From contig ONFW01000199.1 of the NCBI GenBank assembly GCA_900317215.1, positions 1 through 20,334 on the forward strand: 20,334 bases of DNA, read 5' to 3'. Shown one piece after another: positions 1 to 7,883 of the stretch. Below the pieces are notes generated by a model. It saw nothing but the letters and a program-made list of their open reading frames with translations, did not search any database and had not been told where the DNA came from. This DNA comes from an uncultured Eubacteriales bacterium (GTDB lineage: Bacteria > Bacillota > Clostridia > Oscillospirales > Acutalibacteraceae). The translations under genes and the position numbers were made by a program. Each line of letters begins with the position of its first letter. Within the stretch, counting starts at the first letter, position 1.

Positions 1-2
1 AG

Positions 3-533
3 ATCGGGCTTGCCGCACCGGAAGAAGATATCATTGGGGGTGAGTATGCAGGAGATATGTACCGGCCTGAGGGATATCCCGGGAATATCGGGTCGGGTCT
101 TGCACTTAAAATGGATATCACCGGAAACAGCGCAGCCGACTATGCTGTACTGATACAACTTCGTCGTTCAAGTCTTGAGGATATCCTGCCGCAGCTCAAG
201 GCGCCCGTTGATGTCGACAGGCTCTCACGGGTAAATGTTATAAGCGGATATCTCCCTTTTGCGGATAACACCTATTTTGCTTATCTCACTGCGGAGCAGA
301 TATTCTCCCTTGCGGAAAACGGCGCCCGTCTCTCGTATGTCGGCTCCGGAGAGGGGGATATCCGTAATATGGGCTTTGATACCCCCGAGAGGATAACCAA
401 CTATGTCGAGCTGAACGGAGACGAATATATCCTCCGTGACGGGGTGATAACGTCCACTAACGCCCTGACTCATCAGGGCTTGACCGGGCAGACCGCACAG
501 AGTGAAGGACAGGAAAGCCTTGCCGAAACATGA
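3..533 (+). CDS. C-terminal part of an unrecognised protein
   Basis: The frame is already open at the left edge of the window and runs 177 codons to a TGA at 531-533, so the true start lies outside. A methionine at 57 has no convincing ribosome binding site and is probably internal. The visible part is hydrophilic, has no membrane segment or cysteine pair, and ends in a Gln/Ser/Thr/Glu-rich tail that looks unstructured. I recognise no family or catalytic motif. It is followed 37 bp later by a rho-independent terminator, which supports it as a real gene on this strand. The next gene has its own promoter, so the two need not be related in function. Confidence 0.7.
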   Translation: MGLAAPEEDIIGGEYAGDMYRPEGYPGNIGSGLALKMDITGNSAADYAVLIQLRRSSLEDILPQLKAPVDVDRLSRVNVISGYLPFADNTYFAYLTAEQIFSLAENGARLSYVGSGEGDIRNMGFDTPERITNYVELNGDEYILRDGVITSTNALTHQGLTGQTAQSEGQESLAET

Positions 534-566
534 CGCTGCTATAATAAGGGCTTGTGATTTCTGATG

Positions 567-600
567 CAGTCCGCACCTTTTTGGTGCGGCTGTTTCATTT
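567..600 (+). terminator. Rho-independent terminator after the first gene
   Basis: A perfect 7-bp stem CCGCACC/GGTGCGG (571-577 with 583-589) has a TTTTT loop. Three more pairs (CAG 567-569 with CTG 590-592) form across a one-base bulge, and a T-rich tail follows. It lies 37 bp after the stop at 533. Confidence 0.75.
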
Positions 601-646
601 TGGAGCCTGCAAATAGCGAAAAGAATATCAAAAAGCCTGATGAATA

Positions 647-675
647 TAGACAATGCCCTGAAAATCTGATATAGT
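647..675 (+). promoter_or_regulatory. Predicted sigma-A promoter of the SpoIIE-domain sensor gene
   Basis: TAGACA (647-652), a 17-bp spacer and TATAGT (670-675), with a TG extended -10 at 667-668. Transcription would start near 682, giving a leader of about 34 nt before the ATG at 716. Confidence 0.5.
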
Positions 676-715
676 ATTAGCAGAATGAATAATAAATGTT
701 TTAGGGCTGATAATA

Positions 716-3700
716 ATGGATAGTTTCAGAGATAATATATCAAAAGCCTGTCATCCTTTCGGAATGATACTCAGGACATCACTCTGTATTCTGCTTGCCG
801 TTATTGTTTCTGCGGCCGGTGCCTTGCAGGGCGGAATCGGGCTGACTGCTTATGCTGAGCCTGCTTATTCCCAGGAGACGGATACGTCTGTGTATTACCC
901 CTTCGGAGCGGATACGGGCTATTCCGCTGTACTGTATAATAACACGAACGGTATGCCGACTCCCGAGGCAAATGCGGTCGTTCAGACAGAGGACGGTTTT
1001 ATCTGGGTGGGCAGCTACAGCGGACTGTCCCGCTATGACGGTAATTCGTTTGAAAAAAAAAAATATGTTCCGGAGATATCAGGGGTCAGAAGTCTTTTTG
1101 TTGACAGCAAACAGAGGCTCTGGATAGGTTCTACAGATAACGGGATAGCCTGTCTTAGTAACGGAGAGCACAGGTATTGGGGCAGTGATGAAGGAATGGA
1201 ATCGGGAACAGTTTACTGCATTGTTGAGGCTTCCGACGGAACGATATATTCTGCGACAAGAAACGGTGTTTTCCTTATAGATAACGAGCTTAATCTCAGG
1301 CATATTGATGACGAACGCATAAGAGACAAATACATTATAAATTTAGAGCGGGGCGAAAACGGTATTGTTTATTGCCTTGATAGTGAAAACACTGTTTTTG
1401 TGCTGAAGGACGGCAGGCTTCTTGGCAGTTTTGATTGTGTTGATGACAGCAGGGGTGTTCTTAACTGTATCCTTCAGGATCCTCAGGACCCGGACATGAT
1501 ATACATCGGAACGAGATATTCGCATCTTATTCATATGGATATCAGGAAGGGTGTTGACAATTATGATATTGTTACCCTTGGGAATCTTACGATGATAAAT
1601 GATATTGAATGTATTAACGGCAAAATATGGATCTGCGCTTCAAACGGTATAGGTGTTCTTGAAAACAAAACCGTCAGTATGCTTGATAATATCCCGATGA
1701 ATGATTCCATAGTCGACGTTATGCAGGATACCTACGGCAACTACTGGTTTGCCTCCTCACGTCAGGGGATAATGAAGGTGGTTCCGAATCAATTCATGGA
1801 TATATTCAAAAGATTCAGTTTATTAGAAACTGTTGTTAACAGCACCTGTGTTTATGATAACAAGGTTTTTGTCGGAACGGATCAGGGACTTACAGTGCTT
1901 GATAAAAACGGTGTGGTTTTCTCTGTTCCGCTGGACGAGGTCACCGTTGAAGAGACCTACGAAAGCGGGATAGATCTTATTGAATTGATCGGTCAGAGCA
2001 GGGTTCGCTCAATTATTTCTGACAGCCGCGGCAGACTCTGGATATCCACATGGCTTAACCTCGGACTCATATGCTACCAAAACGGAAAGGCAAGGCTGTA
2101 TAACACTATGAGCGGTATTCCGAGCGATTATTTTCGCGCTGTGTGCGAAAGAGAGGACGGAACTATAGCTGCTGCCATGGCGGGAGGAGTTCTTGTTATA
2201 AAAAATGACGGCAGCACGGAGGTATACGCGAAGGAACAGGGAATAAGAAACACCGAGATCCTCACGGTTTGTCAGGGGGAGAACGGAGATATTCTTGCAG
2301 GCTCAAACGGCGACGGTATCTATGTGATAAGCGGAGAAAAGGTCAGAAATATCGGAAAAAACGACGGGCTTTCATCAGATGTTGTAATGCGTATCAAGAA
2401 AGACGAAAAAAGCGGCGTATACTGGATCGTAGCAAAGGATTCTCTTGCATACATGACCCCTGATTACAAGGTGAACACTATAAAAGAGTTTCCGTATTCA
2501 AACAATTTCGATCTTTACTGGAATGAAAAGGGCGATATATGGGTGCTCAGCAGCGACGGTATTTATGTTGTCAGTGCAGCTGAGATGATAGCAAACGACA
2601 AAATATCCTTTGTTCATTACGGCCTGTCCGACGGACTTCCGTGCGTTGCAACGGTAAATTCCTACAGTGCGCTTACTGATGACGGAGAACTGTTTATAGC
2701 CGGAGTTACAGGCGTTGCAAGAGTAAACATTGATGAGATCATTGACAATACCGTCAATCTTCGCTCGGCAGTGCCTTTTATTGAAGCGGACGGAGAAATG
2801 ATCTTTCCTGATGTAAACGGAGAGTTCAGGATATCACAAGGCGTCAGGAAGGTCACGGTCTATCCTTTTGTTTTTAATTATTCACTTACCAATCCCAAGG
2901 TGTCCTACAAGCTCGAGGGCTTTGAGGATAATAGTACAGTTGTATTACGCAGCGGTCTTGCTCCTGTGGATTATACAAATCTTTTCGGAGGAGAATACAC
3001 CTTTGTGCTCTCCGTTCTCGATCCGACTGACGGCAGTGAAAAATCTATTTCTGTCACAATAATCAAGGAAAAGGCGTTTTATGAGCAGGTCTGGTTCTAT
3101 GTTCTCTGCACCATAGCTCTTGTTCTGCTGATCTTTCTTGGCTATAATATCTTCACACGCTTAAAGATAACAAAGCTTGAAAAAAAGCATAAGGAGGAGG
3201 TTGAAAGGGAGCGTCTTAAAACCGAGCTAAGCACGGCAAACCAGATCCAGACGAGCATGATGCCAAGCAGCTTTCCGCCATTCCCCGACAGGACCGAATT
3301 TGATCTTTACGCCTCTGTAGATCCTGCAAAGGAGGTGGGCGGTGATTTCTATGATTTCTTCCTCATAGATGATGATCACCTTTGTCTTATCATGGCTGAC
3401 GTCAGCGGAAAGGGAGTGCCTGCGGCTCTGTTCATGATGATATCAAAGATGATCCTCAATAACTCGGCTATGATGAAGCTTTCGCCTGCAGAGATACTTT
3501 CCTGTGCAAACGATAGTATTTGCAGCAACAACAGTAGCGATATGTTTGTTACAGCGTGGGTGGGCATTTTGGAAATATCCACCGGCAGGCTAACGGCCTC
3601 AAATGCAGGACACGAATATCCCGTTATCAAGTCTCCCGAGGGTTCCTTTGAGCTTTACAAGGATAAGCACGGTTTTGTGCTGGGCGGCATGAGAGGTGTA

Positions 3701-3955
3701 GAATACAGTAATTACGAGCTTACTCTCAGCAAGGGCTCCAAGCTGTTTCTTTATACCGACGGTGTTCCTGAGGCGACGGACCACAACAAGCAGATGCTTG
3801 GTGTCGAAAAAATGGTGGCTGCGCTCAATTTGGAGCCGGAGGCTGCACCTGATCGTATCATCGAAAATGTTCATAGGACTGTTGACGACTTTGTCAAGGA
3901 CGCTGAGCAGTTTGACGACCTTACAATGCTCTGTCTTGATTATTACGGCAGATGA
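716..3955 (+). CDS. Membrane sensor: Reg_prop propeller, Y_Y_Y domain and SpoIIE/PP2C phosphatase
   Basis: This 1079-residue protein should sense an external signal and dephosphorylate a cytoplasmic serine or threonine partner, as RsbU and SpoIIE do with anti-sigma-factor antagonists. Residues about 17-47 are a signal peptide or anchor (possible cleavage after Ala-Tyr-Ala at 47). Residues about 70-690 carry repeated two-component-regulator propeller blades, the first containing DGFIWVGSYSGLSRYDG. A Y_Y_Y-type Ig-like domain follows (about 705-785), then a transmembrane helix (about 792-815), a charged coiled linker and the phosphatase domain (about 840-1079). Metal-binding motifs are intact: GGDFYDF (Asp877), ADVSGKG (Asp895), LYTDG (Asp1015) and DDLTML (Asp1067/1068). 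Propeller plus Y_Y_Y is familiar from Bacteroides hybrid two-component systems, where the output is a kinase; here it is a phosphatase. No anti-sigma factor, antagonist or sigma factor lies nearby, so the target is unknown. The ribosome binding site (AGGG, 704-707) is weak. Confidence 0.9.
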   Translation: MDSFRDNISKACHPFGMILRTSLCILLAVIVSAAGALQGGIGLTAYAEPAYSQETDTSVYYPFGADTGYSAVLYNNTNGMPTPEANAVVQTEDGFIWVGSYSGLSRYDGNSFEKKKYVPEISGVRSLFVDSKQRLWIGSTDNGIACLSNGEHRYWGSDEGMESGTVYCIVEASDGTIYSATRNGVFLIDNELNLRHIDDERIRDKYIINLERGENGIVYCLDSENTVFVLKDGRLLGSFDCVDDSRGVLNCILQDPQDPDMIYIGTRYSHLIHMDIRKGVDNYDIVTLGNLTMINDIECINGKIWICASNGIGVLENKTVSMLDNIPMNDSIVDVMQDTYGNYWFASSRQGIMKVVPNQFMDIFKRFSLLETVVNSTCVYDNKVFVGTDQGLTVLDKNGVVFSVPLDEVTVEETYESGIDLIELIGQSRVRSIISDSRGRLWISTWLNLGLICYQNGKARLYNTMSGIPSDYFRAVCEREDGTIAAAMAGGVLVIKNDGSTEVYAKEQGIRNTEILTVCQGENGDILAGSNGDGIYVISGEKVRNIGKNDGLSSDVVMRIKKDEKSGVYWIVAKDSLAYMTPDYKVNTIKEFPYSNNFDLYWNEKGDIWVLSSDGIYVVSAAEMIANDKISFVHYGLSDGLPCVATVNSYSALTDDGELFIAGVTGVARVNIDEIIDNTVNLRSAVPFIEADGEMIFPDVNGEFRISQGVRKVTVYPFVFNYSLTNPKVSYKLEGFEDNSTVVLRSGLAPVDYTNLFGGEYTFVLSVLDPTDGSEKSISVTIIKEKAFYEQVWFYVLCTIALVLLIFLGYNIFTRLKITKLEKKHKEEVERERLKTELSTANQIQTSMMPSSFPPFPDRTEFDLYASVDPAKEVGGDFYDFFLIDDDHLCLIMADVSGKGVPAALFMMISKMILNNSAMMKLSPAEILSCANDSICSNNSSDMFVTAWVGILEISTGRLTASNAGHEYPVIKSPEGSFELYKDKHGFVLGGMRGVEYSNYELTLSKGSKLFLYTDGVPEATDHNKQMLGVEKMVAALNLEPEAAPDRIIENVHRTVDDFVKDAEQFDDLTMLCLDYYGR

Positions 3956-3956
3956 T

Positions 3957-4002
3957 AAAAAAACAAGGGACCGTTATCCATTCCGGAATAACAGTCCCTT
4001 GT
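3957..4002. terminator. Bidirectional terminator between the sensor gene and iscR
   Basis: The outer stem ACAAGGGAC/GTCCCTTGT (3963-3971 with 3994-4002) is 9 bp; inner pairs GTTAT/ATAAC extend it past one mismatch. The A run at 3957-3962 is a U tail on the minus strand, so it is a strong terminator for iscR and probably also stops the convergent sensor gene. Confidence 0.75.
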
Positions 4003-4018
4003 TGTATTGTGACCTGTC

Positions 4019-4423
4019 TCAGTTATTTCTTATCAGATCGGTGAGCTTTTTTTCAGAGAAAAAGTCATGTATCATTTTGTCAAGCTCGCTCCACATCGGC
4101 AGTGTTTCGCAGCCTGCCGCTTTAGGACAGGGCTGTGCGCCCTTTTCGAGACAGGCAACCACAGATAAGCTTCCCTCAGTGACCTCAAGAATTTCACCGA
4201 CCGAGTATTCTTCGGGCTTTCGCACAAGCCTGTAGCCGCCGCCTTTTCCGCTCAGACCGGTCAGAAGTCCTGCGCCGACAAGCTCCTTGACGATTATTTC
4301 AAGGTATTTTTTAGATATCTGTTCTTTTTCTGCAATGTCCTTAAGCGGGATATAGCCCTCGCTGTTTTCCCTTGCAAGATAAAGCATGACCCTTAAAGCA
4401 TATCGTCCCTTTGTTGATATCAT
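4019..4423 (-). CDS. iscR: Rrf2-family regulator, IscR-like
   Basis: 134 residues starting MISTKGRYALRVMLYLA, the standard Rrf2 N-terminus; the ATG at 4423 has a GAGGTGG ribosome binding site. An upstream in-frame Met would give a non-homologous 30-residue extension that reads through the promoter. Residues 1-80 form a winged helix with the Gly-rich GKGGGYRL wing, which reads DNA in this family. Three cysteines, spaced C-x7-C-x5-C around residues 93-107 (ACLEKGAQPC, then PKAAGC), fit the [2Fe-2S] site of IscR-type members. The gene is divergent from iscS-iscU, which supports a role as Fe-S-responsive repressor of that operon and of itself. The other possibility is a CymR-type cysteine regulator, but CymR lacks this cysteine cluster. 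Confidence 0.88.
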   Translation of the reverse strand: MISTKGRYALRVMLYLARENSEGYIPLKDIAEKEQISKKYLEIIVKELVGAGLLTGLSGKGGGYRLVRKPEEYSVGEILEVTEGSLSVVACLEKGAQPCPKAAGCETLPMWSELDKMIHDFFSEKKLTDLIRNN

Positions 4424-4441
4424 GGATACCACCTCTTTTCT

Positions 4442-4474
4442 ACCTATTATACCATGGGTAAATGGGTAAATCAA
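4442..4474 (-). promoter_or_regulatory. Predicted iscR promoter with a possible autoregulatory site
   Basis: On the minus strand, TTGATT (4474-4469), a 17-bp spacer and TATAAT (4451-4446). An imperfect dyad (TACC at 4441-4444 with GGTA at 4457-4460) covers the -10. It contains ACCTATT (4442-4448), a heptamer repeated in the iscS promoter. Confidence 0.5.
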
Positions 4475-4492
4475 GCATTTTATTTTTGATAA

Positions 4493-4526
4493 ACCTATTG
4501 ACATAGTAGGCAAATAGTATTATAAT
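4493..4526 (+). promoter_or_regulatory. Consensus iscS promoter overlapped by an Rrf2-type dyad
   Basis: TTGACA (4498-4503), exactly 17 bp, then TATAAT (4521-4526): a full consensus sigma-A promoter. The imperfect dyad CCTATTGACATAGTAGG (4494-4510; CCTA and TAGG arms pair) covers the -35 and is placed where a repressor would block RNA polymerase. Confidence 0.7.
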
Positions 4527-4555
4527 TTACAAAGCAAACGAAGGGAGCTGACAAA

Positions 4556-5746
4556 ATGGAGATATATGCAGATAATGCCGCAACCACAAAAATGAGTGAT
4601 GCGGCTATCGCTGTAATGACAGACGCCATGAAAAACTATTACGGCAATCCTTCAAGCCTTTACCTTAAAGGACAAAGAGCTAAGGAAAAGCTGGAGCAGG
4701 CACGCCTTGAGATAGCAGACATCATCAATGCCGAGCCGAGAGAGATAATATTTACCTCTGGAGGCAGCGAGGCGGATAACCAGGCACTTCTTACTGCTGC
4801 ATTACTCGGAGGAAAAAAGGGAAAAAGACATGTGATATCTACTGCATTTGAGCATCACGCAATACTTCATACGCTGAAAAAGCTTGAAAAGAACGGATTT
4901 GAGATCACTCTGCTTCCCGTGCATGAAAACGGGATAATCAGGCTTTCAGAGCTTGAGGACGCCATGCGTGAGGATACCTGCCTTGTGACGGTGATGACAG
5001 CAAATAACGAGATCGGCACAATACAGCCTGTCAGTGAGATCGGAGCGCTATGTCGGAAAAAGGGGATACTGTTCCATACCGATGCAGTACAGGCGGTCGG
5101 ACATATCCCGATCGACGTAAAGGCTCAGAGCATAGATATGCTTTCTGCATCGGCACATAAGTTCCACGGTCCCAAGGGCACAGGTTTTCTCTATTGCCGC
5201 AGAGGTATAGCACTCTCCAATCTGATAGAGGGCGGCGCTCAGGAAAGAGGAAAACGAGCCGGCACCGAGAATCTTCCCGCAATAATGGGAATGGCAGCTG
5301 CACTCAGAGAGTCTGCAGAAGGAATGGAGGCTCATAACGCCCATAAGGCCGCAGTAAGGGATCATCTTATCAGAGGACTCTCACAGATACCACACAGCGC
5401 ACTCAACGGAGATCCGTCAGAAAGGCTTTCGGGCAATGTGAATTTCAGCTTTGAGGGGATAGAGGGTGAATCACTGCTGATACTTCTTGACCGCAGAGGG
5501 ATTTGCGCCTCCTCAGGCAGCGCCTGCACCTCCGGATCCCTTGACCCGAGCCATGTCCTGCTCTCTATAGGCAGGATACACGATGTGGCTCACGGTTCGC
5601 TGAGACTGACGATAGGGGAGGATATAACCTTAGAGCAGGCTGACTATATCATAAAGAACGTCAAAGAGGTAGTGGAGTATCTGAGGAGCTTTTCTCCGGT
5701 ATGGAGAGATCTGATGTCGGGCAAAAGAGAGTTTATTCTGAAATAA
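4556..5746 (+). CDS. iscS: Cysteine desulfurase, IscS/NifS family
   Basis: 396 residues, the usual length for this PLP enzyme, which removes sulfur from cysteine and hands it to the scaffold IscU for Fe-S cluster assembly. The N-terminus MEIYADNAATTKMS is typical. Other signatures are the FTSGGSEADN cofactor region, EHHA, DAVQAVGHIPIDV, the PLP lysine in SAHKFHGPKG (Lys202) and the sulfur-carrying cysteine on the loop SSGSACTSGS (Cys324). The 12-residue region after the catalytic Cys is of the longer, group I (IscS/NifS) type rather than SufS type. The ATG follows GGGAG at 4543-4547. iscU begins 14 bp after the stop, so the two are one operon. No iscA, hscA or fdx follows, as is common in clostridia. 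Confidence 0.93.
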   Translation: MEIYADNAATTKMSDAAIAVMTDAMKNYYGNPSSLYLKGQRAKEKLEQARLEIADIINAEPREIIFTSGGSEADNQALLTAALLGGKKGKRHVISTAFEHHAILHTLKKLEKNGFEITLLPVHENGIIRLSELEDAMREDTCLVTVMTANNEIGTIQPVSEIGALCRKKGILFHTDAVQAVGHIPIDVKAQSIDMLSASAHKFHGPKGTGFLYCRRGIALSNLIEGGAQERGKRAGTENLPAIMGMAAALRESAEGMEAHNAHKAAVRDHLIRGLSQIPHSALNGDPSERLSGNVNFSFEGIEGESLLILLDRRGICASSGSACTSGSLDPSHVLLSIGRIHDVAHGSLRLTIGEDITLEQADYIIKNVKEVVEYLRSFSPVWRDLMSGKREFILK

Positions 5747-5760
5747 CAGGAGGAAACAAC

Positions 5761-6138
5761 ATGGCACTGTACAGCGATAAGGTAATGGATCATTTTATGA
5801 ACCCGAGAAACGTCGGCATAATCGAAAACGCCGACGGGATAGGCGAGGCAGGAAACGCAAAATGCGGAGATATCATGAAGATGTATCTGAAAATAGATGA
5901 CGATGTTATCACCGATGTAAAATTTGAGACCTTCGGCTGCGCCAGCGCAATAGCCTCAAGCTCAATGGCAACTGAGCTCATCAAGGGACAGAGGGTGGAG
6001 GATGCTATGAAGCTTACCAATAAGGCAGTAGCAGAGGCCCTTGACGGTCTGCCCGAGTATAAGATGCACTGCTCCGTTCTTGCTGAGGAGGCTATAGAGG
6101 CTGCCCTCAAGGATTACCAGAGCAAAAAGAATAGCTGA
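5761..6138 (+). CDS. iscU: Fe-S cluster assembly scaffold IscU (NifU N-terminal domain)
   Basis: 125 residues. The start is the ATG at 5761 behind AGGAGG; an in-frame Met further upstream would overlap iscS and adds nothing homologous. It begins MALYSDKVMDHFMNPRN, the standard IscU opening. All three cluster ligands are present: Cys35 in NAKCGD (with Asp37, which regulates cluster release), Cys60 in FGCASA and Cys104 in HCSVLA. The protein receives sulfur from IscS, assembles a [2Fe-2S] cluster and passes it to target proteins. The second half of the IscS-IscU pair is intact and translated from the same message. The 3' end contains a small tandem duplication. Confidence 0.93.
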   Translation: MALYSDKVMDHFMNPRNVGIIENADGIGEAGNAKCGDIMKMYLKIDDDVITDVKFETFGCASAIASSSMATELIKGQRVEDAMKLTNKAVAEALDGLPEYKMHCSVLAEEAIEAALKDYQSKKNS

Positions 6139-6156
6139 TGAAAAAGAATAGCTGAT
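6124..6156. repeat. 17-bp-period tandem duplication spanning the iscU stop codon
   Basis: The 16-mer AAAAAGAATAGCTGAT occurs at 6124-6139 and again at 6141-6156, one base apart. The first copy encodes the last iscU codons and its TGA; the second is untranslated. It is probably a replication-slippage product. Confidence 0.8.
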
Positions 6157-6160
6157 CTAC

Positions 6161-6195
6161 AAAAGCTGCCGCGTTTATAAACGGCAGCTTTTTCT
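6161..6195 (+). terminator. Rho-independent terminator of iscS-iscU
   Basis: An 11-bp stem AAAAGCTGCCG/CGGCAGCTTTT (6161-6171 with 6182-6192) with a short AT-rich loop, followed by TTCTTCT. Confidence 0.85.
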
Positions 6196-6254
6196 TCTGG
6201 GTTACGCCTCATGACTTTCAGCACATAATTGATTTCTATGGAGATCACGTTGCC

Positions 6255-6297
6255 TTTACAAGAAGAGGACAATGTGGTATAATAAAAACAAATGTTT
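6255..6297 (+). promoter_or_regulatory. Polymerase-operon promoter with a LexA-like operator
   Basis: TTTACA (6255-6260), 17 bp, TATAAT (6278-6283). Immediately downstream, over the expected start of transcription, lies AAACAAATGTTT (6286-6297), a 5-2-5 palindrome. Its central ten bases AACAAATGTT are identical to those of the perfect SOS box at 11121-11132. Only the outermost base of each arm departs from GAAC-N4-GTTC. Confidence 0.6.
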
Positions 6298-6314
6298 GAG
6301 CTGAGGGGGATAAT

Positions 6315-7883
6315 ATGGAACGCACATATATAGCAATAGATCTTAAAAGCTTTTACGCAAGCGTTGAATGTGTTGAGCGAAGACTTGATCCGCTCAGAAC
6401 AAATCTGGTTGTTGCAGATATGTCGCGCACCGAAAAGACGATCTGTCTTGCGGTATCTCCGTCACTTAAAGCATACGGTATCTCAGGAAGGGCGAGACTT
6501 TTTGAGGTGATAGAGGCTGTAAGGGATATAAACAGAGAGAGAAAGTATGCAGCCGTCAAAAAGGGGCTTCTGCAAAGGAACTCAGAGGGAAGGTATCAGT
6601 TCTCGTCATCATCCTTCAATGCGGAAAGTCTTGCTTCAGATGCGTCTCTTTCGCTTTCCTATATAACGGCTCCGCCCCGAATGAGGCTTTATGAGGAATA
6701 CAGCACAAGGGTGTATTCGATCTATCTTAAATATATAGCGCCCGAGGATATCCATGTCTACTCGATAGACGAGGTGTTCATTGATGCAACGGGATATCTT
6801 GCTACCTACGGGATGAGCGCTCATGAGCTGGCTATGGCTATGATAAGAGAGGTGCTGTATACAACGGGGATAACGGCAACGGCGGGTATAGGTACAAATC
6901 TCTATCTTGCCAAGGTCGCAATGGATATCGTCGCAAAGCATATCACGGCCGATAAGGACGGAGTGAGAGTGGCACAGCTTGATGAAATGAGCTACCGCAG
7001 GCTTTTGTGGTGTCACAGACCCCTTACCGATTTCTGGCGCATAGGCAGGGGTTACAGCTCTAAGCTTGCCTCAATGGGCTTTTTTACAATGGGAGATATT
7101 GCAAGAGCTTCGCTTTCTACGGCGCAGGAAAGAATTTTATATAAAGCCTTCGGGATCAATGCGGAGCTGCTGATAGACCATGCATGGGGTTGGGAGCCTG
7201 TGAAGATATCGGATATAAAGGCATACAGACCGCAGACAAATTCTATCTCCTCGGGGCAGGTGCTCAAGGAGCCCTACAGCTTTGAAAAGGCGTGCATAAT
7301 AGTTAAGGAGATGAGCGAGCTTATCGCACACGACCTTATACGCAGAAATTCGGTGACAAAGCAGCTTGTGCTTACGGTCAGCTATGACAGAGAGAGTCTT
7401 GTACCGGTAAAACAGGGCGGGACACATTATATCACGGCTAAAACTGGAAAGCCCTACGAGGGCGTTGTTATTCCAGACCGTTACGGCAGACCTCATCCGG
7501 GACATGCTCACGGAACGGTCAATCTTGAAGTATATACAAATTCAGCCAAAAGGATAGTCACGGCGGCAGCGGAGCTTTATAACGAAATAGTTGATCCTGA
7601 CCTGCTGATACGAAGGATAAATATTGCGGCCTGCGCTCTTATACCTGAAAAGGATATCCCGTCCGACTCTCCTGAACAGCTCAGCTTTTTTGAGGATATT
7701 ACCGAGCTTGACAGGAAAAGACATGAGCAAAAGCTCAGCGACGAAAAGGAACGAAGTGTTCTCAGGGCCGTGCTTGGCTTGCAGGATAAATTCGGAAAGA
7801 ATGCCGTTATAAGGGGACTTGACCTTGTTGACGGAGCAACCAAGATAGAACGCAACGGCCAGGTGGGAGGTCATAAGGCATGA
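6315..7883 (+). CDS. Y-family translesion DNA polymerase (UmuC/UvrX-type)
   Basis: 522 residues. This error-prone polymerase copies across damaged template bases. The N-terminal catalytic motif IAIDLKSFYASVE has Asp9 and Glu18. The second acidic pair is in YSIDEVFID (Asp152, Glu153), followed by the GIGTNLYLAK segment of the palm domain. A helix-hairpin-helix thumb and little finger follow. Compared with DinB (about 350-420 residues) there is a Ser-rich insertion around residues 80-115, typical of the Firmicute UvrX/YqjW group, and a longer C-terminus. The TGA overlaps the ATG of the YolD-like gene, the same arrangement as yqjW-yqjX and uvrX-yolD of Bacillus. ATG 6315 has GAGGGGG upstream. 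The LexA-like operator suggests DNA-damage induction. Confidence 0.92.
   Translation: MERTYIAIDLKSFYASVECVERRLDPLRTNLVVADMSRTEKTICLAVSPSLKAYGISGRARLFEVIEAVRDINRERKYAAVKKGLLQRNSEGRYQFSSSSFNAESLASDASLSLSYITAPPRMRLYEEYSTRVYSIYLKYIAPEDIHVYSIDEVFIDATGYLATYGMSAHELAMAMIREVLYTTGITATAGIGTNLYLAKVAMDIVAKHITADKDGVRVAQLDEMSYRRLLWCHRPLTDFWRIGRGYSSKLASMGFFTMGDIARASLSTAQERILYKAFGINAELLIDHAWGWEPVKISDIKAYRPQTNSISSGQVLKEPYSFEKACIIVKEMSELIAHDLIRRNSVTKQLVLTVSYDRESLVPVKQGGTHYITAKTGKPYEGVVIPDRYGRPHPGHAHGTVNLEVYTNSAKRIVTAAAELYNEIVDPDLLIRRINIAACALIPEKDIPSDSPEQLSFFEDITELDRKRHEQKLSDEKERSVLRAVLGLQDKFGKNAVIRGLDLVDGATKIERNGQVGGHKA

Noticed and set aside
225..653. 142-codon minus-strand frame
   Set aside because: It overlaps the first gene and its terminator and has no recognisable product.
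4424..4513. Longer iscR product starting upstream
   Set aside because: The extension would cross the predicted -10 and -35 and has no Rrf2 similarity; the ATG at 4423 has a good ribosome binding site.
5701..5760. Earlier in-frame start for iscU within iscS
   Set aside because: It would add 20 non-homologous residues; ATG 5761 has AGGAGG and the standard IscU N-terminus.
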